A stretch of 64,000 bases of DNA from Persicaria tinctoria (taxonomy: Eukaryota; Streptophyta; Magnoliopsida; Caryophyllales; Polygonaceae). How positions within the stretch are numbered: the first letter of the stretch is position 1; every line of letters starts with the position of its first letter. The notes beneath the pieces are model-generated. The model was not told the DNA's origin. It saw nothing but the letters and a program-made list of their open reading frames with translations, and did not search any database. Below are positions 32,297 through 45,126 of this stretch, piece after piece. The DNA lies in NCBI GenBank assembly GCA_037127255.1, contig JBANSL010000018.1, positions 11,319,175 to 11,383,174 of the forward strand, written 5' to 3'. The translations under genes and the position numbers were made by a program.

Positions 32297-35046
32297 ATGA
32301 GGACTATCAAGATAAATTGATAGGTCTCCTGCATCAACAACATTTCTGAAACCCAGATGACCGTTTGAGTTTGTTTGTAATCTCAATCTCAAACCGACAG
32401 TTAAGTTCTAGAAAGCTTGAGTTCATATTAATGGAGCCAAGAATCAGAGGTATGGGGGTTGCTTGGTTCATATTGATGGACACAAACCTCTAAATCTTTC
32501 TATGTATAAAAGCGAGAGTTGCAAAATGAATAGTCAAAATTATTTGCCGATTTTACCCTTACTTTCATTCAGCCTTGCTAAAAAATTACAACATTGCCAT
32601 TATATTAAGCGGCTTATCTTCACCACCGCCTCTTTCCATTTTGCTGTAACTCTCGCCTCGCCACAATCTGATTCCCGTTCTTACCCCCCCCCCCCCCCCC
32701 TTCTCTCTCTCTCTGGGAGTGTGGTTCTCCCTCTCTCTTCCACCCCACCACTATTATCCGACCCCATTCTTAGGGCTTCTCTCTTCAATCGTCCCAAGGC
32801 GTCAAGAAAGTTTTGGCCGATGCCCTTCAACTCTCAAGGGGGAATCAGTTAGTGTAGAAGGATATTGTAACACCAGGTCAATTTGATTTCTTTACCTATT
32901 TCATTTAGAGTTGATTTTGGCCGAAATTGTAAGCCCGAAATTGAGAGTGGGGAACGAAACTTCTTTCTTGATTTCTTGAGTTCTTGCTTGTTTAAATTGC
33001 ACCTTTTATATGTTCTATCTATTAATGTAGAGAGGAGTTTGTATGTGATTTGTTGTTAACTTACTGATTTCCTCTTGCCATAATTGACATGGCGTTGTCT
33101 TAGCATCTTCTATATGCAATGGGTAGTTTATTAAGCTGTCATTGCTAATTGCAAGATCTTTTATGCATTTCCTTTCCTGAGATCTAAAAAAAACAAACCA
33201 CAGTTTAAAGATTTTGTCCATTGTGTTTTGAATTGCTTGGTTGGAAAATGCCTGGAAATTTTTAGATTCAAGACTCTTGATTTAGATGTGCTCGATGAAA
33301 TGTCTTACAAAGAATTCATTGATAAAGGGTTACATTTATGATTTAAAGATGCACTCAATTTGTTTGATGAAATGCCTAGAACAAACACCTCACCATTTAG
33401 TTCATCTATGGGATGATGATAAAAGCTCGGTGATAAAGAAAAAACATCTTGCGGAGAACAAAAATCTCAACTCATATGCTTGGATTGAATTGCTTCTATA
33501 TTTTGGAGTTGCTTTAGCTTCAAGCATACGCAAAAGCCACTATATATTGGTTTACCTAAGCGTAAATTGAAGTTTGTGAATAGGTGCCATAATAAGACTA
33601 ATGAAGATAGATTGAAAAGATTGGAGGAACAAGCTTTTTAGTTGAAGATCGGAAACTAAAACTATTTGTTAATTAGAAACCTAAAACTTAGGTTGGTTCT
33701 CAGAGAAGTCATCTATAGTTTTTTTTCCCAGTTGAGCAGAACAATAGCTAACTTATTTTGAACATGTAGTATTGGTCTCCTTCAATGTCATATTTACTTG
33801 ACAGAATGTCACTCCCTGATTCTAAATGTGAAGATAATGGGAGAGATAAAAAAGTCCTCGCTATATTATATACAAAAAAGATAAATTTGCTGAAGAGGGA
33901 CAAAGAGCGTGATGATAGGCATACGGGTAAGATTTACTTACCCTATTTCTAGCTGTTATTTTGCATTTGATGCATTTAGGGATTTCAGTTTAACTATGAA
34001 GTGCTTTTAAGAAAAATATCATATTTAGGGACATAGGGAAAAACCTTAGGACTAGCTATGAAAGTGTGGAACTGCACCTACAAATTGTTAATAGCATTTA
34101 CAGTGGGTATGACCACAATTCAAAGTAAAAAATTATGCATTGATTTTTACCTTCTTAAGTTGAACAGTGCCAAGATTTTTGTTCCTGTCATAATTCTGAT
34201 TGTTTTCATCTTCAAAAATTTCTAATCGTAACATTGTTTATTACTTCTCTTGAACTGGACATTGTTTATTGCTTCTTTTATATGGTTAAATCAGGAATTT
34301 TATTGGTCTACTTTATAGTATGTGAATAGGATTATGAAGTCTCAGTAATTTTATTTCAGTCTAGCTGTATCTCTTAGTCTCACACTGCTTTGATATCTTT
34401 TCATATGTATAAACTATAAAGCTCAATCACTCTATTTGTAAAACAAATGAGGTATGAACAGAAGGATAGATTTTATATAATGTTTTTACTTGTACTAGAA
34501 ATTGTGAGTGTTCTCACCCACTCTCCATGGAAACCTCAGATTTGGATAGGAAAGTTTTTTAAATGCTATCTATAGAGTTTTAAAAATGATAAATTATGAG
34601 AAGTCACTTTTCTATTTCTTCTGGCAGAAAAAGGAAGAGTTAATATCCTGTTGGTGGAAAGAGTATGCTGAGTGCAGTGTTGTTACATGGAGATTACCTT
34701 CAAATGGCTTGAATTATATGGTGCTGATCAACTTTTGTTATAACATATGAATACAATATCTCACCTTGTATTCAAATTAAATTATAAAAAAGCCTTAAAT
34801 CTGTGAAATTTGCAAAGAAAAAAGATCGTTTTAATACTTACTAAAAAGGCATTTCTCTAAATTCCCTTATTTCTAATGGCATAACTTAATTATTTAATAT
34901 TTTTTATATTAAATTTTAATAACTAAGTTTATATAGATCAACCTTATTATTACATAATAAGAATCATAGTCAATATATATTAACACATTTAATGAAAACT
35001 AATTTTAACATCAAACTTAAGAACAAATTTGCATTTGTTATTTGTT
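32297..35046. other. Intergenic with a C-homopolymer and a PPR-like trace
   Basis: A CT-rich patch (32630-32860) contains a run of about 14 C followed by a CT repeat, which is hard to sequence. At 33353-33387 the plus strand reads DALNLFDEMPR, the core of a pentatricopeptide helix, and an upstream DVLDEM is similar; stops follow. No intact gene is supported. Confidence 0.45.
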
Positions 35047-35078
35047 TTCCACTTGCGAAGCAAGTGGAATTCAACTAG
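35047..35078 (+). mobile_element. Helitron-like 3' terminus
   Basis: A 10-bp stem TTCCACTTGC-GAA-GCAAGTGGAA (35047-35069) is followed after 5 bp by CTAG and then T (35079). A 3' hairpin close to CTRR with a following T is the Helitron end signature. The 5' TC end was not identified; the AT-rich body presumably runs leftward to about 34.7 kb. Confidence 0.55.
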
Positions 35079-35079
35079 T

Positions 35080-36360
35080 AAGTAAAAAAAAATACAGTAT
35101 GTTACTGAAGATAGGGGTAACTGGTAAGGTAAACAAACAGTAGAGGAGTTATTACGTGGGGTAGACAAGCAACTGTTTTTCACTGTGGGATTCGTTGACC
35201 GTTGATTTAAGCAATTGGGTAACTAGAAAACGACCCATTTGATGTGATGAAAAACATGCATTCATGTGAGAGGATATAATTACTGTATTTAGGACCACTT
35301 TTTTTTATTGACTGACTTGACTATTTCTGCCCACTGCAGTACTGGATTTGTGAATGGACTGGAATTTTATAAAATTGCGTTTATGTGGATCAATTTGATT
35401 CCAGTTTTGTGCTCAGGGGCGGATCTTTTAAGTAGGCATTTCGATTCGGGATTGGCTCGGAAAAAACTCGACTTGAGCTTGTTCAAGTTTGTACATAATT
35501 TTAAGCTTGGTTGAAAGCTCATTTCGTTCGATTTAAACTTGAATAGCTCAAATTTTATGGAATTTCTAAAATTTCTGTAAGTTAATATGTTATAACCCAG
35601 TAAAACTCCTCAAAGCTCGAAAAAAGCTCGCTTTGAGTTCGTTCATTTCCTAAACAAGCCAAACTTTATAAAAAAAAACACTCTTTTTAAAAAATTGGGT
35701 TCGGCTCGAGTCGACTTGAGCTCGTTTAATAAATTAATCAAGCTTGAAGTCCTGAACATGTCAAACTCGACTTGTTAGACACAAATAACACCCTACATTT
35801 AAGAGGTTTAGTTATGAACATAAGCAAATTATTAAACTGAACTTGAGAGTTTTGACAATCATCTAATAAAATGATTTTTGTTTATATTATAGTTATACAT
35901 TTATAATTTATGAGAGTTTTTTTTTATTTTATGTTTTTGTTATTTTTTCTTTGATTTAAAAAAAATTGACTTTAGTTGAAAAATTTTTGATGAATTTTTT
36001 TTTTTGGTTAGCTCCTCTGAGAAAAATTTTTAGAGTCTGTCACTGATTATACGATATAATTTATATGAAAAATATTCATTAGTAATGCATAAATTATAGA
36101 ATGGAATTATAGATGTGTTGGTGGGGATGTGAAGATAAGGTAGCAGGTGTGAAAGTTAAAAAAATGCCCATCCAACAATAAGATATCATTTCTCCTGTGT
36201 ACTCTTTTTTATCCAAACGAACCTCTTCTTGCAGAGATCGATCGTGTCTCTTTAGTCATTGTGTAGATGGCATTTCCCCATTATTTTATACACTCTTGTG
36301 TTTATAATTGGCTTTTTATCAGAGAGAAAGAAAGATTGGGAGAGAACTCTTGTGTTTATA
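35080..36360. other. Intergenic repeat-like DNA
   Basis: Positions 35420-35780 are full of CTCGA, GAGCTCG and GCTCG words, like a common degenerate plant repeat that also occurs at 44750-44940. No coding feature recognised. Confidence 0.4.
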
Positions 36361-36449
36361 ATTTGAGGCCATTTCCCATAACTAACCCTTAGAGTTGCAA
36401 TATAAATAGCCCCAACTATATGGGTTAGTTGTGGGAAATGGCCTCAAAT
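36361..36449. repeat. 28-bp-stem hairpin
   Basis: ATTTGAGGCCATTTCCCATA... (36361-36388) and its inverse (36422-36449) pair over 28 bp with one G-T-type mismatch around a 33-bp loop. This is the size of a small foldback MITE or a pre-miRNA-like stem. No flanking duplication was seen. Confidence 0.7.
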
Positions 36450-39400
36450 TTTGAGGCTGTATTAAATAACAAGTACTTTTGCTAAGTTGCATATAATAGC
36501 CCAAACATCCCTTGTGGGGAGTTTTTCAACAAGTAAAACTCGCATAAATACCGAGTGCTTAGCATTTATGGATGCGGATCTATGATCTAGGATCCGTTTG
36601 ATCCAGAGATTGACATGTACTGTCTAACAATCATTATGAATTTTTTTAGAAATAACACAAAAGGATGATAAATTCGTTCAATTTTGAAAAATAATACAAA
36701 TGAATCATGGATCCGTTTGTGAATGAAGGAGATATGAATTAAAGTTGAAACTTAAAAGGGGGGGGGGGGGACAACAGACGGATCTCGTGTAAAAAAATAT
36801 ATATTTTTTTCCCAAATAATTTTAAAAAAAATCATGTGAACGAATCATAGATCCGTTATAGTACATATTAAATTAAATGAATTCAAGATCCGTTAGTTAG
36901 CTTTTTTTATGAATGTAATGATTACATGACAAGTGCCATTCAAAGGGTGAAGCGGATTAATTAAAGATCTGCACGTTTGAGTGCATATAGCAGTTGTGCT
37001 CGGTGTGGGTGATGCTTGTTGGACTATTGGGCTATGTTCATCAGTCAGAAGACTCACAATGCACCCCAAGTTGATGCTATTTTTCGTAACTTTAACATTC
37101 TGGACAGTTTATACCTAAACTTCCCCCGAAGTTGGGGTCATTTATTACATTTTGGCCTTACAAAAATGTCTCCATACCTTCTACTATTTGTTAACATCAT
37201 TTCTGTTTCCCCACCCTCTGCAAATAAAGTGACCTTTTTGATGATTCCTGCCTCCTGGATAACCCTATGGAAATTTGTATTCTTCTCAACACCATTATCA
37301 CTCCCTTGCTTGGTTTCTTTATAATTTCCTTTCATTCTGTCTGCAATCCTACTGCAGTACAATTATTCACATGATATATACTTAATTAGTCACTTGGGGG
37401 AATTTGATGAAAAAAAAATTAAGTAAAGAGATTGTTGAGAATATGAAATATGAAGTGGGATATGAAAAATATAGTGAATCTAAAGTGAGTGGGCTACTGT
37501 CCTTCTAACCCCAATTGGTTTTAGAATGAAACCTTACTCAACTTGTTTGCTTTGATAGCTTGGCGCGTGTTGCGCTTGGGCGTGCGTGACCTCCAATGTC
37601 AATCTGGATAAACTAAGAACCTTAGTTGTGATAAAATTGCAGTCCCATTGTTCAAGTTTGCAGCTTAGTAGAATTTCACTCATTAGCGCCACAAGTCGGT
37701 ATACCATATATATGGAACATCATTCACATTTGTATGTTTGCCTAAACTTGGATGAGATCGATGATGATTGCTTTTTGCTACAGGGAAAGGGTTTGGTATG
37801 TAAATTGTACTTGCTTTCGTTATCATGTATCGGATTACGTTTATATACATATGCCTTCAGTTTTCTGTTATTAGTTTATCTTAGTTATCAATTTGTTTGA
37901 TAGATATATATTTTTTCAACAATATAGTACTATTCTTCGTTTTTTAACTCCTATATATCTTCATAGAGACATTCACTAGCTAGGTTACAACACCGAAATT
38001 GTCCCTTATCGCGGTGGGAGCAATAAGTATCGATCATATTCATACGTAATGTCACTGCGCGTGGTCCAATCTATTGGTCCATCCTAACACCTAATCGATC
38101 TACTGTTTTTTACCATTAGGGTGGAGAAATTTGAGAGCAAGAAAGAAACACTTCCTTTGTGGTCCTTTTCGCTCATTCAAATTCTCTTGTACTCTTTTAG
38201 TTTGTGTTTTACTTGCCTATACCCTAGTTCTAGTTTACACTATTTGACTTCATTTGTTCATAGGCACAACTAAGGTTGCAAGTCTATCAATTGCTTGATT
38301 AGCACTTAAACCTATTTTAATAGGGAGAGTGAGGAATTGAACCAGCTCATGACCTATTGATCATTACATGTCATCTTTTCCAGTTAAGACTTGACAGTCC
38401 AATCCTTTTTTATGAGTCTTATGATCCTTCTGATGAAGTCTTTTATCGAAATTGTATTAATTTTTGTGTTACATCTTTTATTAAGTTGTTAAATAAAGGT
38501 TTCATTGTGTCTTATATATTTACAGAACTTCCTAGCTCAAGTGCAACTTTCAATAATATGGGGTTTTCGAAGTTTGTCGATTAACTCTCATAACTCCAAA
38601 CACTAGTAGTGGTCATTGGTGTCTAGCTAGATCTCACCTAGCTCCACTTGTTACCATATACTGTGTGTCTTAAAGTTTAAAACCCAGTTGATTAATGTCT
38701 TTTATGACCGTTAAAGTCCAATCCAGCATACTCATCGTCCACATCCGCAACATGCTCATATAAATCCAAACTAAAATTGGCATTGATATCATTTTGTTGT
38801 GACAAAAATAAATAAATATAATCATATTATTTTATATCAAGATCGAGTTCTATTTTATTGTTACTGGTATGAGATCCACGCCTTAAATTTGGGTGGGTTA
38901 AAATTTATCAATTTAAATCGACAAATTAATTTAAAAAAAAAACATTTATATATGGTTTTATATTTGAGTAGTGAGGTGGTTAATTGAAGTGTGACGGACA
39001 GTTGCAACAATAAAGTGACGGTTATAACAATGGGGTGGTTAGTAAGATAATGAGGTGTGTGAATAAATGAAATGGTTGAGAACTTGAGATGTTACAATAA
39101 TATTTTTTTATTGATTCATATAATGATGAAAAAATAAGTGATTGACGTGACATGTTTTAGAAGACGTTTAGGAACATTGAACAATAATAAATAGATTAGA
39201 AAAGGGAAAGAAGATACCTAATCAGAGTAGTAATAATTAAATAGATTAGAAAAGGGGTGGTCTGGTATATGTATTCACTGAATCACCTGCACAAGAGATT
39301 GCAGGATAAGTGGAGCCCTAATCTTGAATTCTTGATGAACAATATATAGCCATATAGGGGTACTCAGTTGGCATATCAATGCCACGTGTGAATCTGCAAT

Positions 39401-40451
39401 GGTTGAGCAAGCATCTGATTCCGTCCACCACCGATCGGACGAAGCAGTAAAAAAAATAGAAAAGTTTTTCTAAATCTGCAACATTTTTAAAAAATAATCA
39501 TTTTAAAAAACATAGAAATGGGGAGTTATTGGAGTTCAAGCAAAAATAATTTAAAGAATATGTATTTTGTTTCCCTATTTTAGATGAATTTTAGAGATGG
39601 TTTGACAAGTTTAGAGTAGAGATTTGGAGTAAAAATTGAGACGTTGGGTAAGCTATAGATAGTTAAATCATTATGTAAAAATAGTAAAATTGAACAAAAC
39701 TGTGGAGAATATGAGTTGGGATTGTCTCACATTGGTTAGAAAAATGAATCCAAACCTTGCATATAAGCCGATGGGCTACCCCACCTAACACTAATTGATT
39801 TTAGGATGGAACCCCACTCGGCTTGTGTGCTCGACTTGGTTGGCGCGTGTGTGCTTGGCGTGCATGACCCCCACGTTATATCCATGTTGTAGGAATTGAT
39901 GGTTGGAAAAGTGAAATTCCTATGGAATTCCTGGGAATTTAAATTCCTGGAATTTTTTTCGTGTTCAAAAAAGCAACCAAACACAAGTATTTATTCTACT
40001 TCCTAGGTTTTTGAACTTCCTGAGTTTTTTTTTAAATGGTAACCAAACGAGCTATAATATTTTTCACTATATTTCCTTTGAAAAAATATATTTATCCAAA
40101 AAAAAAATTCATACATATGTACAAAAATATTTTTCCAATAACCATGTTCAATTCCTCTTTGATTTTTTTTCTGCCTTCCCCACTCCCACTAAAAACTTTA
40201 AGACTAAGGGTCAGAACCAATATCAACGGAGGAAAGTAACTTGGAACCATTTTTTTTAAAAAAATATTTTTGTCGGAGGGTTTCTCAGACTAAATTCATG
40301 TGATGCGGGGTCGTATCGAATGTGAATCCCATCCAAGATAATTTTTTTTAAAAAAAATTGATTGCATTATTCAAATCATGACATGACATATTATTGCTTG
40401 TTTTTTTTTGGGAATATAAGGAAAGAGTTAAGATAGGAGATCACGGGCAGT
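36450..40451. other. Intergenic, degenerate repeats
   Basis: It contains a G run of about 12 (36758-36770). Two related repeats (about 37435-37600 and 39705-39880) share CTACTGTCC/CTACCCCACC-type blocks, ATTTTAGGATGGAACC-like sequence and TTGGCGCGTGT. They look like fragments of TRIM or LTR ends. Short frames here have no recognisable domain. Confidence 0.4.
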
Positions 40452-40922
40452 CTAACCCAATCCTAGAGCGTTCTTACGGACGAGAACATGCAGTTCTTCA
40501 TTGGCCTCCAGAACTTCGTCAGCAGGGATACAATAAGTCAGATGCGCAATCCAATCTGGAATCGTATTTGCTTCCCTGAAAATACAACGAATTAAAACAA
40601 AATTAAATTTACACAAAAGTGTCCTAATCTCCGTTACCAGGATCTCGATAATCCAAGGGCAACTCCACTCGGCCAAAAGAACTTTGACAATGGTAAGATT
40701 ATCCCCTTCTATAAGGACATTAACCAAACGCAGAGAGTCAGCCCTTAACCAACCATTATGTAGGCCAAGAACTTCCGCATAGATAGGAGGCATACCATCA
40801 CATAAACACCCACTAAGGGAGATGACAGAAGTATCTGGGTGACGGATCACAAAACCAAAGGATGCCTTTTCACACTGCAACCTAGAACCATCAAAATTTA
40901 GTATATATGAATATGATGCCAT
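40452..40922 (-). CDS. Stand-alone RNase H-like (RVT_3) domain ORF, probably a LINE relic
   Basis: The ATG at 40922 gives 156 residues; a longer open frame extends to 41090. The core shows FDGS (Asp), YAEVLGL (Glu), EGDN (Asp) and REANTIPDWIAHL (Asp), in the order and spacing of plant RVT_3 RNase H domains. Such domains end LINE polyproteins but also occur as free-standing plant ORFs. All four acidic positions are kept and no RT is recognisable next to it. It would hydrolyse RNA in RNA-DNA hybrids if expressed. Confidence 0.65.
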   Translation of the reverse strand: MASYSYILNFDGSRLQCEKASFGFVIRHPDTSVISLSGCLCDGMPPIYAEVLGLHNGWLRADSLRLVNVLIEGDNLTIVKVLLAEWSCPWIIEILVTEIRTLLCKFNFVLIRCIFREANTIPDWIAHLTYCIPADEVLEANEELHVLVRKNALGLG

Positions 40923-42354
40923 TTTTAGGCATACTGGAAGGGAGCATGTAAGTGGACAAATAGAGAAAGAGAACATCATTATTTGCAAACTTTTAGCTAC
41001 ACAAATTTTCTTTTGTTGGAGGCACGTTTTTTGTTTATTTTTGTGATTGAAAAGTTTGTACGAATATACAGTGTAGATCGATGAATCCAATTAAATCGGG
41101 TCCGCCTATGAATGAATATGATTAATGTAGAGGCAAAATTAATTATTCAATAATTGGCCGGTGTGCTGCACTACTGCACTGTACTGTACGTGCTGACTCC
41201 TCAGCTAATAATTTCCCCCCTTTTCACATATACTCGTAATTGCTTGCGACATTTATATATAAGTCGATATGCATCCAGATAAACTTAATTATAACTTTAC
41301 AAATTACTACAATTGAATGAATACGGAGTATATTTAACTATAATGAATCTGTTATACATACAAGTGAAATAGACATACTACCCCGGAGTAATTAATTACA
41401 ATAGTGAACTTATGAAATTAATTTTTTTTAAAGCTAAAATAATTAAAATTTTGATTTTTTTTTTCTTCAAAATTAAGTCTCTTACATCATCGAAGCATAT
41501 ATAAGAGAACTGCTATATGATTGGAGTAAATGCTTGAATTTTGAGGGAAGGTGAAAGGTTTTGTCACACGTCGATTTTTAGGGACATGAGGGGTTATTTT
41601 AAAACAGTCTCTCACCCAATCATGATTTGAGTAATGGAATAGGAGTCTCACACGCGCGCATCACCACCCTCGCCAGTCCGTGTTCGTGACACGGTGGGTT
41701 TTTTGGGTGACGTTTTATTAATTTGGCCAGATGAGTCATGAAATAACTGTTGAGATTTATGTGACTTATCATTTTGTTTATAGTTTTGAATGTGGAGCGT
41801 CTTTGTAACCGTTATGAGATTCTCGCCTGCACTACTGATTGAGGAGCGTCTTCTTTCTCCTTAAAACCAGACGTCTCCTCTTCATTTTTCCACACACGGA
41901 AAACCATCTCTCTCTTTCACCTTAGTTCTGAGCAAAGTCTTTCGTGATTCCAAACCTTTGTTTTCGAGTGCATGATCACGAGGGTGTGCTGTGTAACCTT
42001 GGGGGGTGAAGCCAGTTGCCGATTTGCACCTACGGTCGGGGCAAATTCGCTTCTAAGGCGGTGGGCTCTGCATATATAACATGCCACAACCTTTCTGGTT
42101 TTCTAAACACTGTTTTCCGACGGTTTTCCAACTCGGGTTTTCCATCGACAGCCCTACATTTGCACTAACACTATATACGACACTACAAGGTCTTTGCTGT
42201 AACTTATAGATAGATTGATAAAAAGTTAAAAATGAAAATAAATGAGAGATTTCATTTATGTACGTTTGTGTTAAACATAGAATTGAAAGTTAAAATCACA
42301 ATCAAGAAAATAGTTAAATTGAGTCTCCGATATAATCTGACTCTGATACCAATT
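40923..42354. other. Intergenic, LTR-like segment
   Basis: Positions 41560-42180 have moderate GC and read like a copia-type LTR leader (a CGATTTGCACC...GGGGCAAATTCGC block), but no paired LTR or target duplication was found. The rest is AT-rich without features. Confidence 0.35.
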
Positions 42355-42485
42355 TGTATATAAGTCAGACTGAATCACCAGTTCAAAACCAAATAGCATG
42401 AGGTGGAGTAGCCTATTAACTTATATATTAGGTTCAGAATCCTTACACTTCTGTTTTCGACGTGGAATTCATAAGTGTCCCAACA
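42341..42485 (-). mobile_element. TRIM-like LTR with primer-binding site
   Basis: On the minus strand TGTTGGGACAC...TATATACA (42485-42355, 131 bp) is followed 2 bp later by TTGGTATCAGAG (42352-42341), the initiator-Met tRNA primer site. No second LTR was recognised. Confidence 0.6.
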
Positions 42486-42528
42486 CATATTTTATATTTA
42501 CAACAAACAACGGTTATACAGGCCCGGC

Positions 42529-43207
42529 CCATGAGCATGGGCGACAGGGGCGCAGGCCTAGGGCCCACGATTTGTAGGGGCCCATAGTATTTGGGTAGGT
42601 ATATATATGATTATAAGTAGCAGCCCATCAGTTTAATAAAGCCCAAACTAAATTATAAAAGGGATTGGGGGCCTAGAAGGAAAAAAAAACCTTTGGTGAG
42701 CCCGAGCATGTTCCACTTTTCAGCCTCCTTCTTCTATATGATAACCCATGTAAAAATCGATTCTTTTTCTATTATTAGGTAAAATAAAAATCGATTCTAT
42801 TAATTTTATTTATTGTGGTGTTGTATTTTTTTTAAAAAAATTGTTGTTAGCATTTTCAATTTTTTTCTTTCGTACTTGATACCTCTTCGTGAATTAGGAA
42901 TTATAATTTTTTTTAGTTCTAATCAAATTGTTCCTTTTATATTATTATTATTGTGTTGAATTATTTACACAATGTTGCCTAAAAAACATTTATCTGGGAG
43001 TTAAAAAAGAAAACAGAGAAAAGCAGCAAAACAAAGGATTATAAATTATTGAACTGCATCGACATTGTTGATTTTAGCTTTTGATTTTGTGGTTAAACAA
43101 AGGAATTTTTGCACCCAGATTTTGTTTTTAAAGTGTGCCAATACTCTAAAGTAATGAATGATTAACGTTGTAGTTGATCTAAATATCTTATTTTGATTTT
43201 ATGTATA

Positions 43208-43273
<66 letters not shown>

Positions 43274-43400
43274 CATATTTTTCTTTTGAAAAAAATAAAA
43301 AAAATTTATCAGTCTTTTGAAAAAAATAATATTTTCAAGTCAGTAGGGGCCCTTAATCTAATTTCGCCCCCGGGCCTCTAATATTATAAGAACGGCCCTG
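42529..43400. mobile_element. Non-autonomous hAT element
   Basis: Ends CAGGCCCGGCCC and ACGGCCCTG form imperfect inverted repeats, flanked by a perfect 8-bp duplication CGGTTATA (42521-42528, 43401-43408), as for hAT transposases. 872 bp with no transposase frame. It contains a TTA microsatellite. It ends 200 bp before the HEC-like start codon. Confidence 0.88.
43207..43272. repeat. (TTA)n microsatellite
   Basis: About 22 consecutive TTA/ATT units inside the hAT element. The Tyr-run frame over it is an artefact. Confidence 0.9.
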
Positions 43401-43600
43401 CGGTTATATATATACTTCCACACCCCAATCTTCTATTTGCATATCTTTCTCCATCACTGCTGCTTTTTTTTTTCACCCCCTTCATTTGCCCCATTTAATT
43501 TCTTCCACCAATTATATCTTAATCTTCATCTTCCATTCCCTTTTTTTCTTCTGCAACTTCAATTCCATTCCCTTTGCTCAACAAGAACTGAACACCAAAA

Positions 43601-44290
43601 ATGTCCGAAATGACGCTTCTCTCGCAGATGAACAAGCTCCCGCCTGAATACATCTCCGACGACCCTTACTTCTTCTCCTCCGACCTCTCAACGGTGGACT
43701 CCTCCGGCACCTCTCAAGGAATCGCCACTACTCCACCCACCCCTCCCTTTCCACCTGAAAACTGGAGGGGCGAGGATGACCACAGACACGGAAACAGAAA
43801 CAGAAACAAGAACTCGATCTCGAGCTGCACGAGGGTCAACAAGGAGAGGTCGATGGAGGCAATGAGGGAGATGATCTTCCGGATGGCGGCAATGCAGCCC
43901 ATCCAAATTGAGCCGGAATCGGTGAGGCCGGCGAGGAGGAGGAACGTGAAGATCTCAAAGGACCCACAGAGCGTGGCGGCCCGCCACCGCCGGGAGAGGA
44001 TAAGCGAGAGGATCAGGATCCTTCAGAGGCTGGTTCCCGGCGGGACCAAGATGGACACTGCCTCCATGTTGGACGAGGCCATCCACTATGTCAGGTTCTT
44101 GAAGACCCAGGTGCAGTCCCTCGAGAAGGCCGCCGTCAACCGCCCGCTGCCGCCGCCTCCTCCTCCTGGCGGCGTGGGGTTTCCGGTGGCCGCGGAATTT
44201 GGTTCGGAAAGTTGTTTCCCGGCGATTAGAAGCTACCCTGTGATGCAGGATGGGTTTGAACAACATTTTACCCATCAGATGTTTAATTAA
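43601..44290 (+). CDS. HEC1-like: HECATE-type bHLH transcription factor (HEC1/HEC2-like), intronless
   Basis: A single exon of 229 residues. The start ATG at 43601 lies in an A-rich context; a second Met lies 3 codons on. Residues about 85-175 hold the HEC-family signature: [13 protein letters not shown], then [20 protein letters not shown], helix-loop-helix with [20 protein letters not shown] and QVQSLE. The basic region lacks the canonical E-box Glu, as in this bHLH subgroup (group VIII). Around it are a Ser/Thr/Pro-rich N-terminus and a Pro run at 183-189. HEC proteins promote transmitting tract, stigma and meristem development, partly by dimerising with SPATULA-type bHLHs. The hAT element forms most of its distal promoter. 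Confidence 0.93.
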   Translation: MSEMTLLSQMNKLPPEYISDDPYFFSSDLSTVDSSGTSQGIATTPPTPPFPPENWRGEDDHRHGNRNRNKNSISSCTRVNKERSMEAMREMIFRMAAMQPIQIEPESVRPARRRNVKISKDPQSVAARHRRERISERIRILQRLVPGGTKMDTASMLDEAIHYVRFLKTQVQSLEKAAVNRPLPPPPPPGGVGFPVAAEFGSESCFPAIRSYPVMQDGFEQHFTHQMFN

Positions 44291-45126
44291 TTAATTAATT
44301 GGTTGATTAGTGATATATGTATATGTTCTTAAAAATTTGTGGGGTGGCCTTAACTTCTAATCAAATCTATTCCACTCCACTTTAATATGTAGGATTTGAA
44401 AAAGGAATGATATGGTGCATGTTTTGGCCTTACCCTTATTGGGTTCGATTTCTTTTTTTTTTTAAATGAGGGCCCCTAATTTATTCTACTTTCTAGCTTG
44501 TACTCATTTTTTTCTTTATAAATTGTAATAATTTATAATTTAGTTTTTTAAGTTTTATTTTTATAAATTCTATAAAAACAAATGTTAAATTATTTTCTAA
44601 ATGGGGACCTAATTTTTTCTTCACTCTTCTTTCTTGGTAATTATATATATATATTTCATTTTTAAGTCTTTTTGGGTAACTTTTTATAAAAACACTGTAA
44701 AATTGTTCTAAAAAATAAAATAAAAACCCACTAATAATACATATGTAAAACGAGTCATACGAGGAAGCTCGTATAAAGCTCAAACTTGGCTCGAGCTCAT
44801 GGTTGGCGAGCTCAAAATTTTGCTCATAATTGTTCATTTTCAAATTTAAACGAGTCCGAGCTGAGTTTTATACGAGTCAACTCCGAGCCAAGCTATCAGA
44901 TAACTCCCTACATTGATATGTTTCGAGCTCGGCTCACATAACTCCCTACATTGATATGTGATGTCGGTGTGTGTAGAGTAAATGCACATTATAGAAATGG
45001 CAATTATTGGTGGGAAAAATAACTAACTTATATATCCCCAAAAGTGTTCTATACTATACTACTTCAATCACCCTTCTCCTTCTCCTCCCCTCACAAACAA
45101 CAAATTTTTTAAAAAATTTTAGGTCT
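44291..45126. other. 3' flank of HEC-like gene
   Basis: AT-rich 3' region, then a GAGCTCG-rich degenerate repeat (44750-44950) with a duplicated TAACTCCCTACATTGATATG (about 44903 and 44939). No gene. Confidence 0.45.

Noticed and set aside
43193..43381. Tyr-run ORF
   Set aside because: Translation of the TTA microsatellite in the hAT element.
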